Below are positions 16,822 through 25,450 of a stretch of DNA of 64,000 nt, in pieces. Numbering within the stretch: the first letter of the stretch is position 1; each line of letters starts with the position of its first letter. The stretch lies in contig SKRM01000009.1 of assembly GCA_007118495.1 (NCBI GenBank), positions 1-64,000 on the forward strand, written 5' to 3'. Made by a program: the position numbers and the translations under genes. Origin of the DNA: Bacteroidales bacterium. GTDB lineage: Bacteria; Bacteroidota; Bacteroidia; Bacteroidales; UBA7960. The notes below the pieces were generated by a model. It saw only the letters and a program-made list of their open reading frames with translations. It was not told the origin of the DNA and made no database searches.

Positions 16822-16935
16822 GTTTGATGATGTTTTTGAGGGGTTTCGGAACGATAAAGATATGTTTTTTTATGATATCACACCAAAACCAAGGGGGTTG
16901 GTTTTGAGAAAGTGTTTTGTGTGTCGGGGGGTTTA

Positions 16936-16956
16936 TTAATCTGGAAGCCCGATTAA
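16936..16956. promoter_or_regulatory. inverted repeat upstream of encapsulin operon
   Basis: TTAATC and GATTAA arms separated by 9 bases lie about 40 bases upstream of the -7 box of the ferritin-encapsulin operon. A possible operator for iron or stress control, but short. Confidence 0.3.
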
Positions 16957-16992
16957 AACAGCACAAGGATTTTTATTTTGGACCCAAAATCT

Positions 16993-17000
16993 TATATTTG
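16993..17000 (+). promoter_or_regulatory. TAnnTTTG -7 box of encapsulin operon
   Basis: TATATTTG fits the -7 consensus 57 bases before the ATG of the encapsulated ferritin gene. A TTTTG (16976-16980) lies upstream, but only 12 bases away, shorter than the usual -33 spacing. Confidence 0.55.
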
Positions 17001-17057
17001 CATATGAAGCATCTATTTAACCAAGCATATTTTTATTAATAACTTAACCCAACGATT

Positions 17058-17423
17058 ATGTCAAATTATCACGAACCCGCAGATGAATTATCGCAAGAAG
17101 CGCGTAATTTTTCGCGTGCGCTGAATAGCCTGAAGGAAGAAGTTGAGGCAGTCGACTGGTATCACCAGCGTGTGGTTACCAGCAATGACCCGGAACTATC
17201 TGCCATCATGGCCCACAACAGAGATGAAGAAATTGAGCATGCCTGCATGACTCTTGAATGGCTTAGGCGAAACATGCCTGGCTGGGATGAGGAGTTGCGC
17301 AACTGGTTGTTTAAAGAGGGGGACATCATGGGTGCCCATGGAAACGACCATGATCATGATGGCTCTGATGAAAGTGCCCCCCCAAAGGGCGGAGATTCAC
17401 TGGGAATTGGAAAAATTAAATAA
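17058..17423 (+). CDS. encapsulated ferritin (EncFtn) cargo protein
   Basis: A 121-residue encapsulin-associated ferroxidase that oxidises Fe(II) inside the nanocompartment. Aligning by spacing with the characterised Rhodospirillum rubrum EncFtn, the ferroxidase ligands are present: E28 and the E58-x-x-H61 pair in RDEEIEHA, plus E27, E30, W34 and Y35. The family is annular and lacks the full four-helix ferritin fold, matching the short length. After the two helices comes a His/Asp-rich linker (HGNDHDHDG, about 96-104) and a C-terminal cargo-loading peptide, DSLGIGKIK, that docks in the shell. The shell gene follows 16 bases later. The His/Asp linker could bind metal. A TATATTTG box lies upstream. 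Confidence 0.93.
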   Translation: MSNYHEPADELSQEARNFSRALNSLKEEVEAVDWYHQRVVTSNDPELSAIMAHNRDEEIEHACMTLEWLRRNMPGWDEELRNWLFKEGDIMGAHGNDHDHDGSDESAPPKGGDSLGIGKIK

Positions 17424-17439
17424 TTTGAAAGGAGAAAAC

Positions 17440-18231
17440 ATGGATATTTTAAGAAAATCACTCGCTCCCATATCTGGTAAAGCCTGGGAAGAGATCAACG
17501 ATACAGCATTGGATGTTCTGAATTCAGTACTTTCTGCAAGAAGGTTCCTGGATGTTGAGGGTCCAAAAGGATGGGATTTTGCTGCTCTCTCAACTGGTCG
17601 CATACAGGTGCCGGCCAATCAAAAAGGTGGTGTGAAATACGGTATTCACCAGGTATTGCCCATGGTTGAGGCCCGCATTCCCTTTGAGTTGAATATTTGG
17701 GAACTGGATAATGTGGCTCGCGGTGCTGAAGACATTGATCTTGAGGCCCTTGAAAACGCTGCCAGAGAAATTGCCAAATTTGAAGAAAAGGCTATCTATG
17801 AAGGTTTCAAGCCTGGTAATATTGCCGGTCTGAAAAACAGTTCTGACCATGAAGCCATTGCCTTTCCGGAAGCCACTGAAGACATTCCCGGCGCCATCGC
17901 CCTGGCCGTTTCAAAAATGAAGTCGGCATCAATTGAAGGGCCTTACTCTCTGGTGTTAAGCACCGAGAAGTGGCAAAAGATCAACTCTTATGTCAGGGGG
18001 TACCCGCTGCGCAAACAGCTCGAAAGCCTGCTCGGAGGGAAGATTATTATGGCCCCCTATGTAAAGGATACTTATCTGGTTTCTGAAAGAGGAGGAGATT
18101 TCCGCCTCGTACTGGGCCAGGATCTTTCCATAGGATATGAGTCGCACAATAGCAAAACCGTACAGCTTTACTTCACAGAGTCATTTACTTTTCAGGTAAT
18201 TGACCCCGCAGCTGTAATGCTACTGAAATAA
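17440..18231 (+). CDS. encapsulin shell protein (family 1)
   Basis: A 263-residue HK97-fold protein that self-assembles into an icosahedral protein shell. Start is ATG 17440, preceded by AAAGGAG and giving MDILRKSLAPISGKAWEEIN; the frame is open further upstream inside the ferritin gene, but that part is not shell-like. Recognisable family 1 segments are ARRFLDVEGPKGWDFAALS near residue 35, a VLPMVEARIPFELNIWELDN region near 75-95, and the E-loop and A-domain with YSLVLSTEKW, LRKQLESLLGGKIIMAP and LVLGQDLSIGYE. Length matches family 1 (about 265). With the EncFtn cargo encoded just upstream it should form an iron-storing compartment in the cytoplasm. A strong terminator follows. Confidence 0.95.
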   Translation: MDILRKSLAPISGKAWEEINDTALDVLNSVLSARRFLDVEGPKGWDFAALSTGRIQVPANQKGGVKYGIHQVLPMVEARIPFELNIWELDNVARGAEDIDLEALENAAREIAKFEEKAIYEGFKPGNIAGLKNSSDHEAIAFPEATEDIPGAIALAVSKMKSASIEGPYSLVLSTEKWQKINSYVRGYPLRKQLESLLGGKIIMAPYVKDTYLVSERGGDFRLVLGQDLSIGYESHNSKTVQLYFTESFTFQVIDPAAVMLLK

Positions 18232-18249
18232 AAAGAAGTGCACACAAAG

Positions 18250-18277
18250 AAAAAGGAGGGCCCCGGCCCTCCTTTTT
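18250..18277 (+). terminator. rho-independent terminator of encapsulin operon
   Basis: AAAAAGGAGGG pairs perfectly with CCCTCCTTTTT around a CCCCGG loop, 18 bases after the encapsulin stop. The U-run is part of the stem's distal side. The symmetrical A/T ends would also allow function in the opposite direction. Confidence 0.85.
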
Positions 18278-18298
18278 CTTTACCCAACTTCCAAACCA

Positions 18299-18376
18299 CG
18301 GCACGCAGTGCCGCCAACCTTCTAACCGCCGTCGCTTGCGACGGCTAACAGCGAGGCGCTTTGCGCCGAGCCTAAC
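18299..18376. repeat. dispersed hairpin element, copy B
   Basis: Three perfect hairpins separated by AAC-type spacers: GGCAC-GCA-GTGCC (18300-18312), CCGTCG-CTTG-CGACGG (18329-18344) and GGCGC-TTT-GCGCC (18355-18367). The third is framed by TAACAGCGA and CGAGCCTAAC, the same words as in copies A and C. It lies directly after the encapsulin terminator and touches the 3' end of the convergent mscS gene. Confidence 0.7.
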
Positions 18377-20033
18377 CCTTCTTGAAATAGTCTTCCATCA
18401 CCTGCCTGAAGTCATCCATGTTCATATCATACCGGGGAGTGAGGCTGTGTTTTCCGGGAAAGTTTTCCATATGCAGCGTACTGGTCGGGAAGGCAAAACG
18501 TACACCCAGTTTTTCAGCCAGGCGGATAATCTCAACAAGAACTTCATGCCGTGCCCTAAGCTCTTCGGGCCATGTTGGTACGGAAAAAAAGATGTAGAAC
18601 ATGATTTTCAGAGAGAACTCAGCCATTTCATTGAACTCAACAATGTAGAAGTCTTTACGGGTATTGGGGTGGTGGTCGACGATCTTCCGCAAACCTTCAA
18701 CAAATACTTCAATGAGATCGGGCGGTGTGTCGTAGGTAACGGCAATATGCATGAAAAACCGGCGATATTCCCTCAGGCCATGGTTGTCAATGGTAGAATC
18801 AGCCAGTTTGCCATTGGGCACATAGGTCAGTGAGTTTCTGAAAGTCCGGATACGTGTTGACCTGAACCCAACTTCCTCAACGGTGCCATCAAGGTCTCCA
18901 CTTGTAATCCAGTGCCCAACCGAAAAGGGCTTGTCAATGAATATCATCAATGAACCAAAAAAATTCTTCAGGGTATCCTGGGCTGCCAGTGCCAGGGCCA
19001 GACCGCCAATGGATAAACCTGCCAGCAATGCTGTGATATTGATATCCAGATTTTGCAAAATAAACAAACCTCCAACGATGACCACAAACACCCTCATGAC
19101 TTTTCGTATAAGCGGTACCACGTGGTTGTCAAGGCTTGATTCCCCTTGCCCGGCCAGCTTTTCAAGGTAAAGTGCAAAGACATCCACCAGCTTATAAAAG
19201 ACAAGCATACCGAAAAAAGGTAAAATGGCCTTGAAGGCAAAGGTGAAATAACGGGCCATCTCCACAGGCAGCTGCAGCAGCGGAAACACAAACATGATAA
19301 AGAGGAATACAGCAAAAAGGCTCAGGGGTTTTGCCACGGGCAACAGGTAGGGTCTGACAAGCCGGTCATAGCCCATCTTCGAGGCTCCTTTATAAAGTAG
19401 CTTGCTGAACAGGAATGTGAGCAGTTTGTGAACCAAAAAGCTTGCCAGAATAAGCAGTAAAATGCCCATGTGTTGCCAAAGGAACAAGCCCATGAAACTG
19501 ATGGTACCGGCCCTGGGGAATAAGTTAATCAGCAAATCAGGCCCGAAAGGAAACACCTCCCTGTGTAATTTATCTACCTTGCCAATGGTTTCAAGGCTGT
19601 AAAGCCAAACGTCACCTCTTTTTTTCAGGTAAACGTCCGGCAGGTGGTGAGTGGGTGCATAAAGGTGTTCCTGGCTAATTGAATCTCTGTAATTGGGATC
19701 ACTGGGGGCCTGGTCAACGTTAATGAAGTATCCCCTTCCGTCGAGCACTTGTTTTAGCTTGATGGCATACTCTCTGGCTTGCTCCAGAGTCATTTCGGGG
19801 TGAAAAAAAGCCTGGGCTGCCTTATCGGGCTCATATGAACCGGGTTGGAGAAATTGCAAGTGGGTGCGAATGGCCTCTTGTGGTGTACGCAGACTTACCC
19901 TGGCTTCATCATTGATGATGACCCTGCCTTCTTCATTGACGACAACCCTGTCTTCTTCGTTGACAATGACGGTGGCATTCAGAAAAGCTGGAAACAGCAG
20001 AAAGGCAAAGAGCAATAGGTTTTTTGTCTTCAT
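18372..20033 (-). CDS. MscS-family mechanosensitive channel with extended periplasmic N-terminus
   Basis: A 553-residue protein. A signal peptide (about 1-20, MKTKNLLLFAFLLFPAFLNA) is followed by three 8-residue tandem repeats (22-45, unit V-x-(V/I)-N-(E/D)-E-x-R), then a soluble periplasmic domain (about 48-165). Membrane helices begin near 175, with several before the pore-lining helix near 335-365 (LLAGLSIGGLALALAAQDTLKN), and the MscS beta and alpha/beta domains follow to the end. The pore helix Gly/Ala pattern and FFGSLMIFIDKPFSVGHWI are typical. It releases solutes on hypo-osmotic shock. It stands divergent to a cotransporter and MscS-like pair, forming an ion and volume cluster. The repeats are unusual. 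Confidence 0.92.
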   Translation of the reverse strand: MKTKNLLLFAFLLFPAFLNATVIVNEEDRVVVNEEGRVIINDEARVSLRTPQEAIRTHLQFLQPGSYEPDKAAQAFFHPEMTLEQAREYAIKLKQVLDGRGYFINVDQAPSDPNYRDSISQEHLYAPTHHLPDVYLKKRGDVWLYSLETIGKVDKLHREVFPFGPDLLINLFPRAGTISFMGLFLWQHMGILLLILASFLVHKLLTFLFSKLLYKGASKMGYDRLVRPYLLPVAKPLSLFAVFLFIMFVFPLLQLPVEMARYFTFAFKAILPFFGMLVFYKLVDVFALYLEKLAGQGESSLDNHVVPLIRKVMRVFVVIVGGLFILQNLDINITALLAGLSIGGLALALAAQDTLKNFFGSLMIFIDKPFSVGHWITSGDLDGTVEEVGFRSTRIRTFRNSLTYVPNGKLADSTIDNHGLREYRRFFMHIAVTYDTPPDLIEVFVEGLRKIVDHHPNTRKDFYIVEFNEMAEFSLKIMFYIFFSVPTWPEELRARHEVLVEIIRLAEKLGVRFAFPTSTLHMENFPGKHSLTPRYDMNMDDFRQVMEDYFKKG

Positions 20034-20086
20034 GGTGTATATTATGTTGTCCTGATGTGGTTTAATCAGCTAACAATTTGCTTTGA

Positions 20087-20103
20087 CCTGCCGGAGGCAG
20101 GGC
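20087..20103. repeat. CCTGCC-GGA-GGCAGG hairpin
   Basis: A perfect 6-bp GC hairpin in the 212-base gap between divergent mscS and the cotransporter gene. A related GC word (TGCCGGCAGGCGG) occurs near 50908-50920. No other structure stands out in the gap until the promoter-like boxes near 20245. Confidence 0.4.
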
Positions 20104-20244
20104 TTTTGGGCAGCTCTCATGGTGACCAAAGTTAAACAAACGTGCCGGCCTATGCAAATTTCAAAAACAATGACCCGGAACAAAAACACTGTATTTCCGT
20201 ATACACTTTATATGTCAGCAATGTCAGCTACTGCCATGGCAGCT

Positions 20245-20288
20245 TATGTTTGGCATAAATTCATATCTTTGGGTTGAACATAAATTTG
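20245..20288 (+). promoter_or_regulatory. three successive TAnnTTTG boxes before the cotransporter gene
   Basis: TATGTTTG (20245-20252), TATCTTTG (20264-20271) and TAAATTTG (20281-20288) all match the -7 consensus within 44 bases. The last two lie downstream of the first in-frame ATG (20246). This suggests translation really starts at the GTG at 20297, on a very short leader. Confidence 0.4.
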
Positions 20289-23200
20289 TAATAATAGTGG
20301 GAAAAGCCAGAAGGTTTGGTGCGTTTAGCGGGGTATTTACCCCTTCGATTCTTTCCATCCTCGGGGTGATCATGTTTCTGCGTTTGCCCTGGATAGTAGG
20401 TCAGGCAGGTTTATGGGGCACACTTGGGATTATTGCATTGGCACATATTATATCCATTGCCACAGGTCTGAGTGTCTCTTCTGTTGCAACTGACAAAAAG
20501 GTCGAAACAGGCGGAAGCTATTACATTATTTCCCGAAGCCTTGGATTGCCCATTGGAGGCACCTTGGGGCTGGCCTTGTTTGTTGGCCTGTCTTTCAGTG
20601 TAAGCCTTTATCTGATCGGTTTTTCCGAGGCGTTTTTATCTTACTTTGGTTTTGAGGTAAGTACCTATACAATAAGGATTGCCGGGTCAATTGTACTTTT
20701 CCTTGTTACAGCCATTACGTTTGTCAGTACTTCGTTCGCCATCAGGTTTCAATATATTATTCTGGTGGCCATGGTTCTGTCACTTGTCTCCATTTTTGCC
20801 GGCAGACATGATTTTCATCCAGCTGAAACAACGCTCTGGTTTACAGATGGAGGGCTCCCCTGGATCGCCTTGTTTGCGATTTTTTTTCCTGCTGTTACAG
20901 GTTTTCAGGCCGGGGTTTCCATGTCGGGTGATCTGAAAGATCCCAGGAAAAATATTCCGGTTGGGACCATGGCTGCCATTTTTTCTGGTCTCCTTGTTTA
21001 TGTGGGGCTAACTGTTTTATTTGCCCTTACAATTGACCGTGGCCTGTTAGTGAATGATCCCCATGTTTTATTTCAGGTCAGTCTGGTTCCACAGCTGGTT
21101 ATTGCCGGAATATTTGCCGCCACTTTATCTTCAGGCCTTGCCAGCATTATGACTGCACCCCGTATTCTTCAGGCAGTGGCTATGGATAGGATATTCCCTG
21201 TTTTTTTTGCCAAAGGGTACGGTAAATCGAACGAGCCACGTAACGCACTTATATTTGCTTTTCTTATTGCCCAGGCGGGGATACTCATTGGAGATCTCAA
21301 TGTGATTGCGCGGGTGGTTACCATCTTCTTTATTTTGATCTATGGTTTTCTGAATATAACCTATGTCATTGAGAGTTGGGCAGGGAGTGACTTCAGACCA
21401 TCCTTTAAAATTCCCCGCATTGTGTCCCTCATAGGAGCAGTTGCATGTATCGTGGTGATGATACAATTGGATGTAGTAGCGCTGTTGGCGGCCTCAGTGA
21501 TACTTACAGCGCTTTTTCTTTTTCTGAAAAAGAAAGAACTTACGCTGCAAAGTGGTGACACCTGGACAGGAGTATGGTCTTCGCTGGTTAAGACCGGCCT
21601 CGGAAGGCTCCAGCTCAGCAGTAAAAAAGCACGGAATTGGCGACCAAACGTGATGTTGTTTAGTGGAGGAGAAAAAAGCAGGCCCCACCTCATAGAAATG
21701 GGTAATGCCCTGGTTGGCAAAATGGGTGTTTTCACCAACTTTGAGCTAGCTGAGCAACCCGGAGGGGATATATTATTCGGGCTGAAGGAACAGCCTTTGC
21801 CTGCAACGGGACAACCCGGCAGGGGGGTGTTTACCCGGCGACATACCTGCAGGGATGTATACGAGGGTATTGATGTAATTTCAAGGGTCTATGGATTCAC
21901 CGGATTTGAACCCAATACTGTTTTGATGGGATGGGGAAGAAACACCCGCAATCCTGAAAAATTTGCCCGTTTGCTGTCAAGCCTGAAAAGGCAAGACTTC
22001 AATAATTTATTTTTGACCTATGATAAAGAAAAGGGCTTCGGCAAGTACGAACGCATTGATGTCTGGTGGAGTGGAAGGGGGCGTGCGCTGTCACTGGCTG
22101 TTTATCTATTGCGATTCATTACCTCAGCCGATAAATGGCGCACTGCAAAGATCAGAATACTCACCATCAGCAATGACAGCTCCAGGGCTGACAGCCTGTA
22201 TAGTCTTATAAATCAGCTGCTTGACAACAACAGAATTCGTGCAGAGGTCAAAGTGATCAACAATGGTATAGAGCAATTGCCACACGAAAAAATTATTGGT
22301 GCCGAATCAATGGATGCTGACCTGACCATGATGGAGCTTCCGGATTTTAGTGTGAAAGAACCTGAAGCGGTTATAGAAAAAGCCAACCTGCTCACTGAAA
22401 GTGTTCACACTTCTCTGCTGATTTCTGCGTCTGGTTTTTTTGATGAGTTGGTGGTTCCGGGAGAGTTTCTCCATAAAACGGTTGACAAGTTGCCTGAAGA
22501 TACCGAACGGCCAGGAGCCGATGTACTACACCACCTCATACCTGCTTCACGCGAGATTATCGCCAGTGAGGTTAACAATGTGGCAGAAACATCAGTACGT
22601 TTTCTCAAAAAGTTTTATGAAGATGGTCTGGAACAGGTCATGGAACTTGATCGTCGCGTCTTTCCTGAACTTGAGTCAATTTGCCTTAAAAACCTTGATG
22701 CGGCTCAAATGGCTGTTGGCGAAGAAAAACAGAGCGAGCAGGACAAAGCCCTGCTTAGGGTACTCAATGACTTATCATTCCATTCACAGCGATATATCAC
22801 CAGCCTCAGAGAGCACAAAATTGCTGACAGCCGCAAAGTACTTGAACGTGTTACTGCTGCCTACCTTGATGAGTTGCGTGCATTGATCAATGTCATGCCC
22901 GAACACATCAGAATCAGACTGAATAAGAAAGACTTTACCATTAACAAGCATGACAAACCAGGTACCAGAGCATATAAACTTTTAAAAATGACCCAGTCGG
23001 TATTAATCCGGCGACCAGTTACCCATAAGGTTAAAGTAACACCGGCTGCCAGGTTTTTCCTCTACCACAAAAGGTTGGAAGGCCTCCGTGAAATCATGGC
23101 TGATCTCAGCCTGCATGCATTCAGAGAAACTGCAGAGATCAGGAAAATACTTATGGGCTTGCATGAGCTTATTGAAAAAGCCAGGCTTGGACGTGAATCT

Positions 23201-25450
23201 GTTCAGAAAACCCGTGAGCGCATAAAGCTGGAGAGAAATCGATTGGTGGCCAAAATCAGGGTGCTTGAAAATGAAAGCCAGAATTTCTATTACCAGACCG
23301 GTACAAGTCTGTATGAAAATCTGCTCAATGACCTGCAGCAATACAGCCATTACCTCGAAAGTACCGGCGCAAACATCAGGAGCAAAAGTTTTGCAACCCA
23401 TGCCAAAAAAGACCTGGCCACAGTTGAGGAAATCGGGGGGTTTGCTGCTGTTTGGGAAAAAAATCTGGGTGTTTTTGTTAACAAAGTAGCTCTCGACTTT
23501 TATATCCTTTCAGTGAAGAGCAGGATACACGCCAAAGCCATGAAATACCATGTCGAGTTGTCAAATGCTTTGGAATCAGGACTCATCAGACAACTGGATG
23601 CCTATATATCATTTGCCTCAAAGCTTGAAAGCGGGGGGATAAAAGAATGCAGAAACATAGGTAAACTTGACCACTCAGGTCTTGGATCACTGGCCCTGAC
23701 GGAGCTGTACCAGCGGTTTTATATAGAAATTGGTGGTTTGCTGAATGAACTTCCTGACAAATTGGAAACAAGCGGAGAGCAGCTAGGTGAAAAGATCAGG
23801 GATATAGCATTCAGCGAAGCTGAAACAATTCAGGTGAGTTTCAGAAAAACCCTGGAGTTTCTCATCAGCACAGAATTTATCGACTACACCATAAAGGAAA
23901 CACTTCATGCAGAATCAATGCTGCAGAGGCAGGTAGCTGAAATTAAAGATATGGTAAGGCTGGTAAACTTCAGCCTGGATACTGAGAGCAAGGATGATGC
24001 AACTTTTGAAGACAAAGAGAGGTATGAACAAGCGATGACAGTAGTCAGAAGGTTTGCTGACATGGTCAGTTTCGAAAAAAAGAAACTGATGGAGCTGCCT
24101 GCAGGCCAGGCCCGGATCTTTGAAGAAGGGCTCAAGCGTTGTTTTGAACCCATTTCATCAGCAACCATTGGCAAATTCAGTGCTGTTTCGAAAAAGAAAA
24201 ACAAATCTGCTGAACACTTTCCGCTGATTGGCCGGCTTAATAAACATTTGGTAAAAACCAGGGAGGTTTCCAGAAATTGGTTTGTTGATCTTTTGTATGG
24301 AAAAAGTGAAGGCCAGCTGTGGTTTAGCAGTGTTGAGAAGGAAACCGGAAAACCCGGTCGGTCGAACAAGCAGATCTTGTCTTTTGCAGAGGCCATGACG
24401 CCTGACGCGAATGTGCTCAGAGACCTGCCCTTTTATTATGCGTCTTTGTTTTCAGGACATTCGGGCACAAATGATGATTTTTGGGTTGGAATGGGCAGTG
24501 AGGTCAATGCCTGCAAGCAGGCCGTCGGCAGATTTAAGGCAGGCATGCCGGGGGCTTTGTTGATTACAGGAGCAAGGAGCTCCGGGAAGTCAAGCTTGTC
24601 GAAAAAAATAGCTGAACAATTTTTTAACCGCGAAAACATACATGTCTTGCGGGCCCCACAGGGATGTCATGCTGATGCACAATTGTTTGCCAGAAAGTTG
24701 ACAGAAGCGCTGGGTGCGCAAAACCGAAAGCTAGAGGATGTGTTCAGGGCGCTTCCCCGGGGAAAAGCAGTTGTTATTCAGGATCTGGGCCTGTGGTGGG
24801 AACGCAGACCAGGTGGCAATGCCGTCATATTGCTGTTACGTGATCTCATTGACCGATTTGGCCACAAATGCCTGTTTATTGTCAATGTGAACTCCCATGC
24901 ACTAAAACTCATTGACCAGCAAAATGACCTGAAGAGTTATGCCCTGGATGTGGTCGAATGTGAACCTTTTGATGCAAGAGAGCTCAAAGACATGATCATG
25001 CTCAGACACCATGCCGGGGGCATGAAGTTTATTTTCAACAAAAAGGGAGAGGCTGACATGAGCGCATGGGATATTGCCAGGATGTTCAGTTCGCTTTTTG
25101 ACCTCTCTTATGGAAACCCCGGAACAGCTACCATATTGTGGATGTCTTCAATCAAAAAGGTCAGTGGGAAAAATTTGGTAATGGATCCATTCAGACTGCC
25201 TTCATTAAGTGTTTTTGACCAGCTTTCAACGGATCAATGGTTTTATTTGCAACAGTTTATTGTTAACCGGCGTTTTTCAGTTGAAAAACTGGCCCTGATT
25301 CTTGGGAGACCTCATGCCACCGTAATGACTGATATACGTAATCTTGTCCGCGCTGGTCTGTTGGTTGAAAAATTTGAGGGGATATATGCCATCAGACCGG
25401 GTATGGATTTGTATTTGGCCGATCAACTCAAACACAAGAAAAGATTATGA
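20246..25450 (+). CDS. giant fusion: SLC12-type cation-chloride cotransporter + helical region + P-loop NTPase + winged helix
   Basis: 1734 residues from the outermost ATG; a GTG at 20297 (VGKARRFGAFSGVFTPSIL) better fits the family start. Residues about 25-425 are an APC-fold transporter: ILGVIMFLRLPWIVG in helix 1, GGSYYIISRSLGLPIGG, and FPAVTGFQAGVSMSGDLKDP, a phrase characteristic of SLC12 (NKCC/KCC). About 440-760 is the SLC12-type soluble C-terminal domain. About 760-1390 is mostly helical, charged and of no family I recognise. About 1395-1640 is a P-loop module: Walker A GARSSGKSS at 1442-1450 and a Walker B-like VVIQDLG ending at Asp 1513. About 1650-1734 looks like a winged helix. 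Bacterial SLC12 proteins are normally 450-800 residues. The gene overlaps an MscS-like gene by ATGA. Inferred: ion uptake or efflux gated by nucleotide. Confidence 0.85.
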   Translation: MFGINSYLWVEHKFVIIVGKARRFGAFSGVFTPSILSILGVIMFLRLPWIVGQAGLWGTLGIIALAHIISIATGLSVSSVATDKKVETGGSYYIISRSLGLPIGGTLGLALFVGLSFSVSLYLIGFSEAFLSYFGFEVSTYTIRIAGSIVLFLVTAITFVSTSFAIRFQYIILVAMVLSLVSIFAGRHDFHPAETTLWFTDGGLPWIALFAIFFPAVTGFQAGVSMSGDLKDPRKNIPVGTMAAIFSGLLVYVGLTVLFALTIDRGLLVNDPHVLFQVSLVPQLVIAGIFAATLSSGLASIMTAPRILQAVAMDRIFPVFFAKGYGKSNEPRNALIFAFLIAQAGILIGDLNVIARVVTIFFILIYGFLNITYVIESWAGSDFRPSFKIPRIVSLIGAVACIVVMIQLDVVALLAASVILTALFLFLKKKELTLQSGDTWTGVWSSLVKTGLGRLQLSSKKARNWRPNVMLFSGGEKSRPHLIEMGNALVGKMGVFTNFELAEQPGGDILFGLKEQPLPATGQPGRGVFTRRHTCRDVYEGIDVISRVYGFTGFEPNTVLMGWGRNTRNPEKFARLLSSLKRQDFNNLFLTYDKEKGFGKYERIDVWWSGRGRALSLAVYLLRFITSADKWRTAKIRILTISNDSSRADSLYSLINQLLDNNRIRAEVKVINNGIEQLPHEKIIGAESMDADLTMMELPDFSVKEPEAVIEKANLLTESVHTSLLISASGFFDELVVPGEFLHKTVDKLPEDTERPGADVLHHLIPASREIIASEVNNVAETSVRFLKKFYEDGLEQVMELDRRVFPELESICLKNLDAAQMAVGEEKQSEQDKALLRVLNDLSFHSQRYITSLREHKIADSRKVLERVTAAYLDELRALINVMPEHIRIRLNKKDFTINKHDKPGTRAYKLLKMTQSVLIRRPVTHKVKVTPAARFFLYHKRLEGLREIMADLSLHAFRETAEIRKILMGLHELIEKARLGRESVQKTRERIKLERNRLVAKIRVLENESQNFYYQTGTSLYENLLNDLQQYSHYLESTGANIRSKSFATHAKKDLATVEEIGGFAAVWEKNLGVFVNKVALDFYILSVKSRIHAKAMKYHVELSNALESGLIRQLDAYISFASKLESGGIKECRNIGKLDHSGLGSLALTELYQRFYIEIGGLLNELPDKLETSGEQLGEKIRDIAFSEAETIQVSFRKTLEFLISTEFIDYTIKETLHAESMLQRQVAEIKDMVRLVNFSLDTESKDDATFEDKERYEQAMTVVRRFADMVSFEKKKLMELPAGQARIFEEGLKRCFEPISSATIGKFSAVSKKKNKSAEHFPLIGRLNKHLVKTREVSRNWFVDLLYGKSEGQLWFSSVEKETGKPGRSNKQILSFAEAMTPDANVLRDLPFYYASLFSGHSGTNDDFWVGMGSEVNACKQAVGRFKAGMPGALLITGARSSGKSSLSKKIAEQFFNRENIHVLRAPQGCHADAQLFARKLTEALGAQNRKLEDVFRALPRGKAVVIQDLGLWWERRPGGNAVILLLRDLIDRFGHKCLFIVNVNSHALKLIDQQNDLKSYALDVVECEPFDARELKDMIMLRHHAGGMKFIFNKKGEADMSAWDIARMFSSLFDLSYGNPGTATILWMSSIKKVSGKNLVMDPFRLPSLSVFDQLSTDQWFYLQQFIVNRRFSVEKLALILGRPHATVMTDIRNLVRAGLLVEKFEGIYAIRPGMDLYLADQLKHKKRL

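Noticed and set aside
17254..17439. Upstream extension of the encapsulin frame into the ferritin gene
   Set aside because: Out of frame with EncFtn and not shell-like; a Shine-Dalgarno-like AAAGGAG precedes the ATG at 17440.
20083..20277. Small + strand frame before the cotransporter gene
   Set aside because: Covers a GC hairpin and promoter boxes; no homology or start signal.
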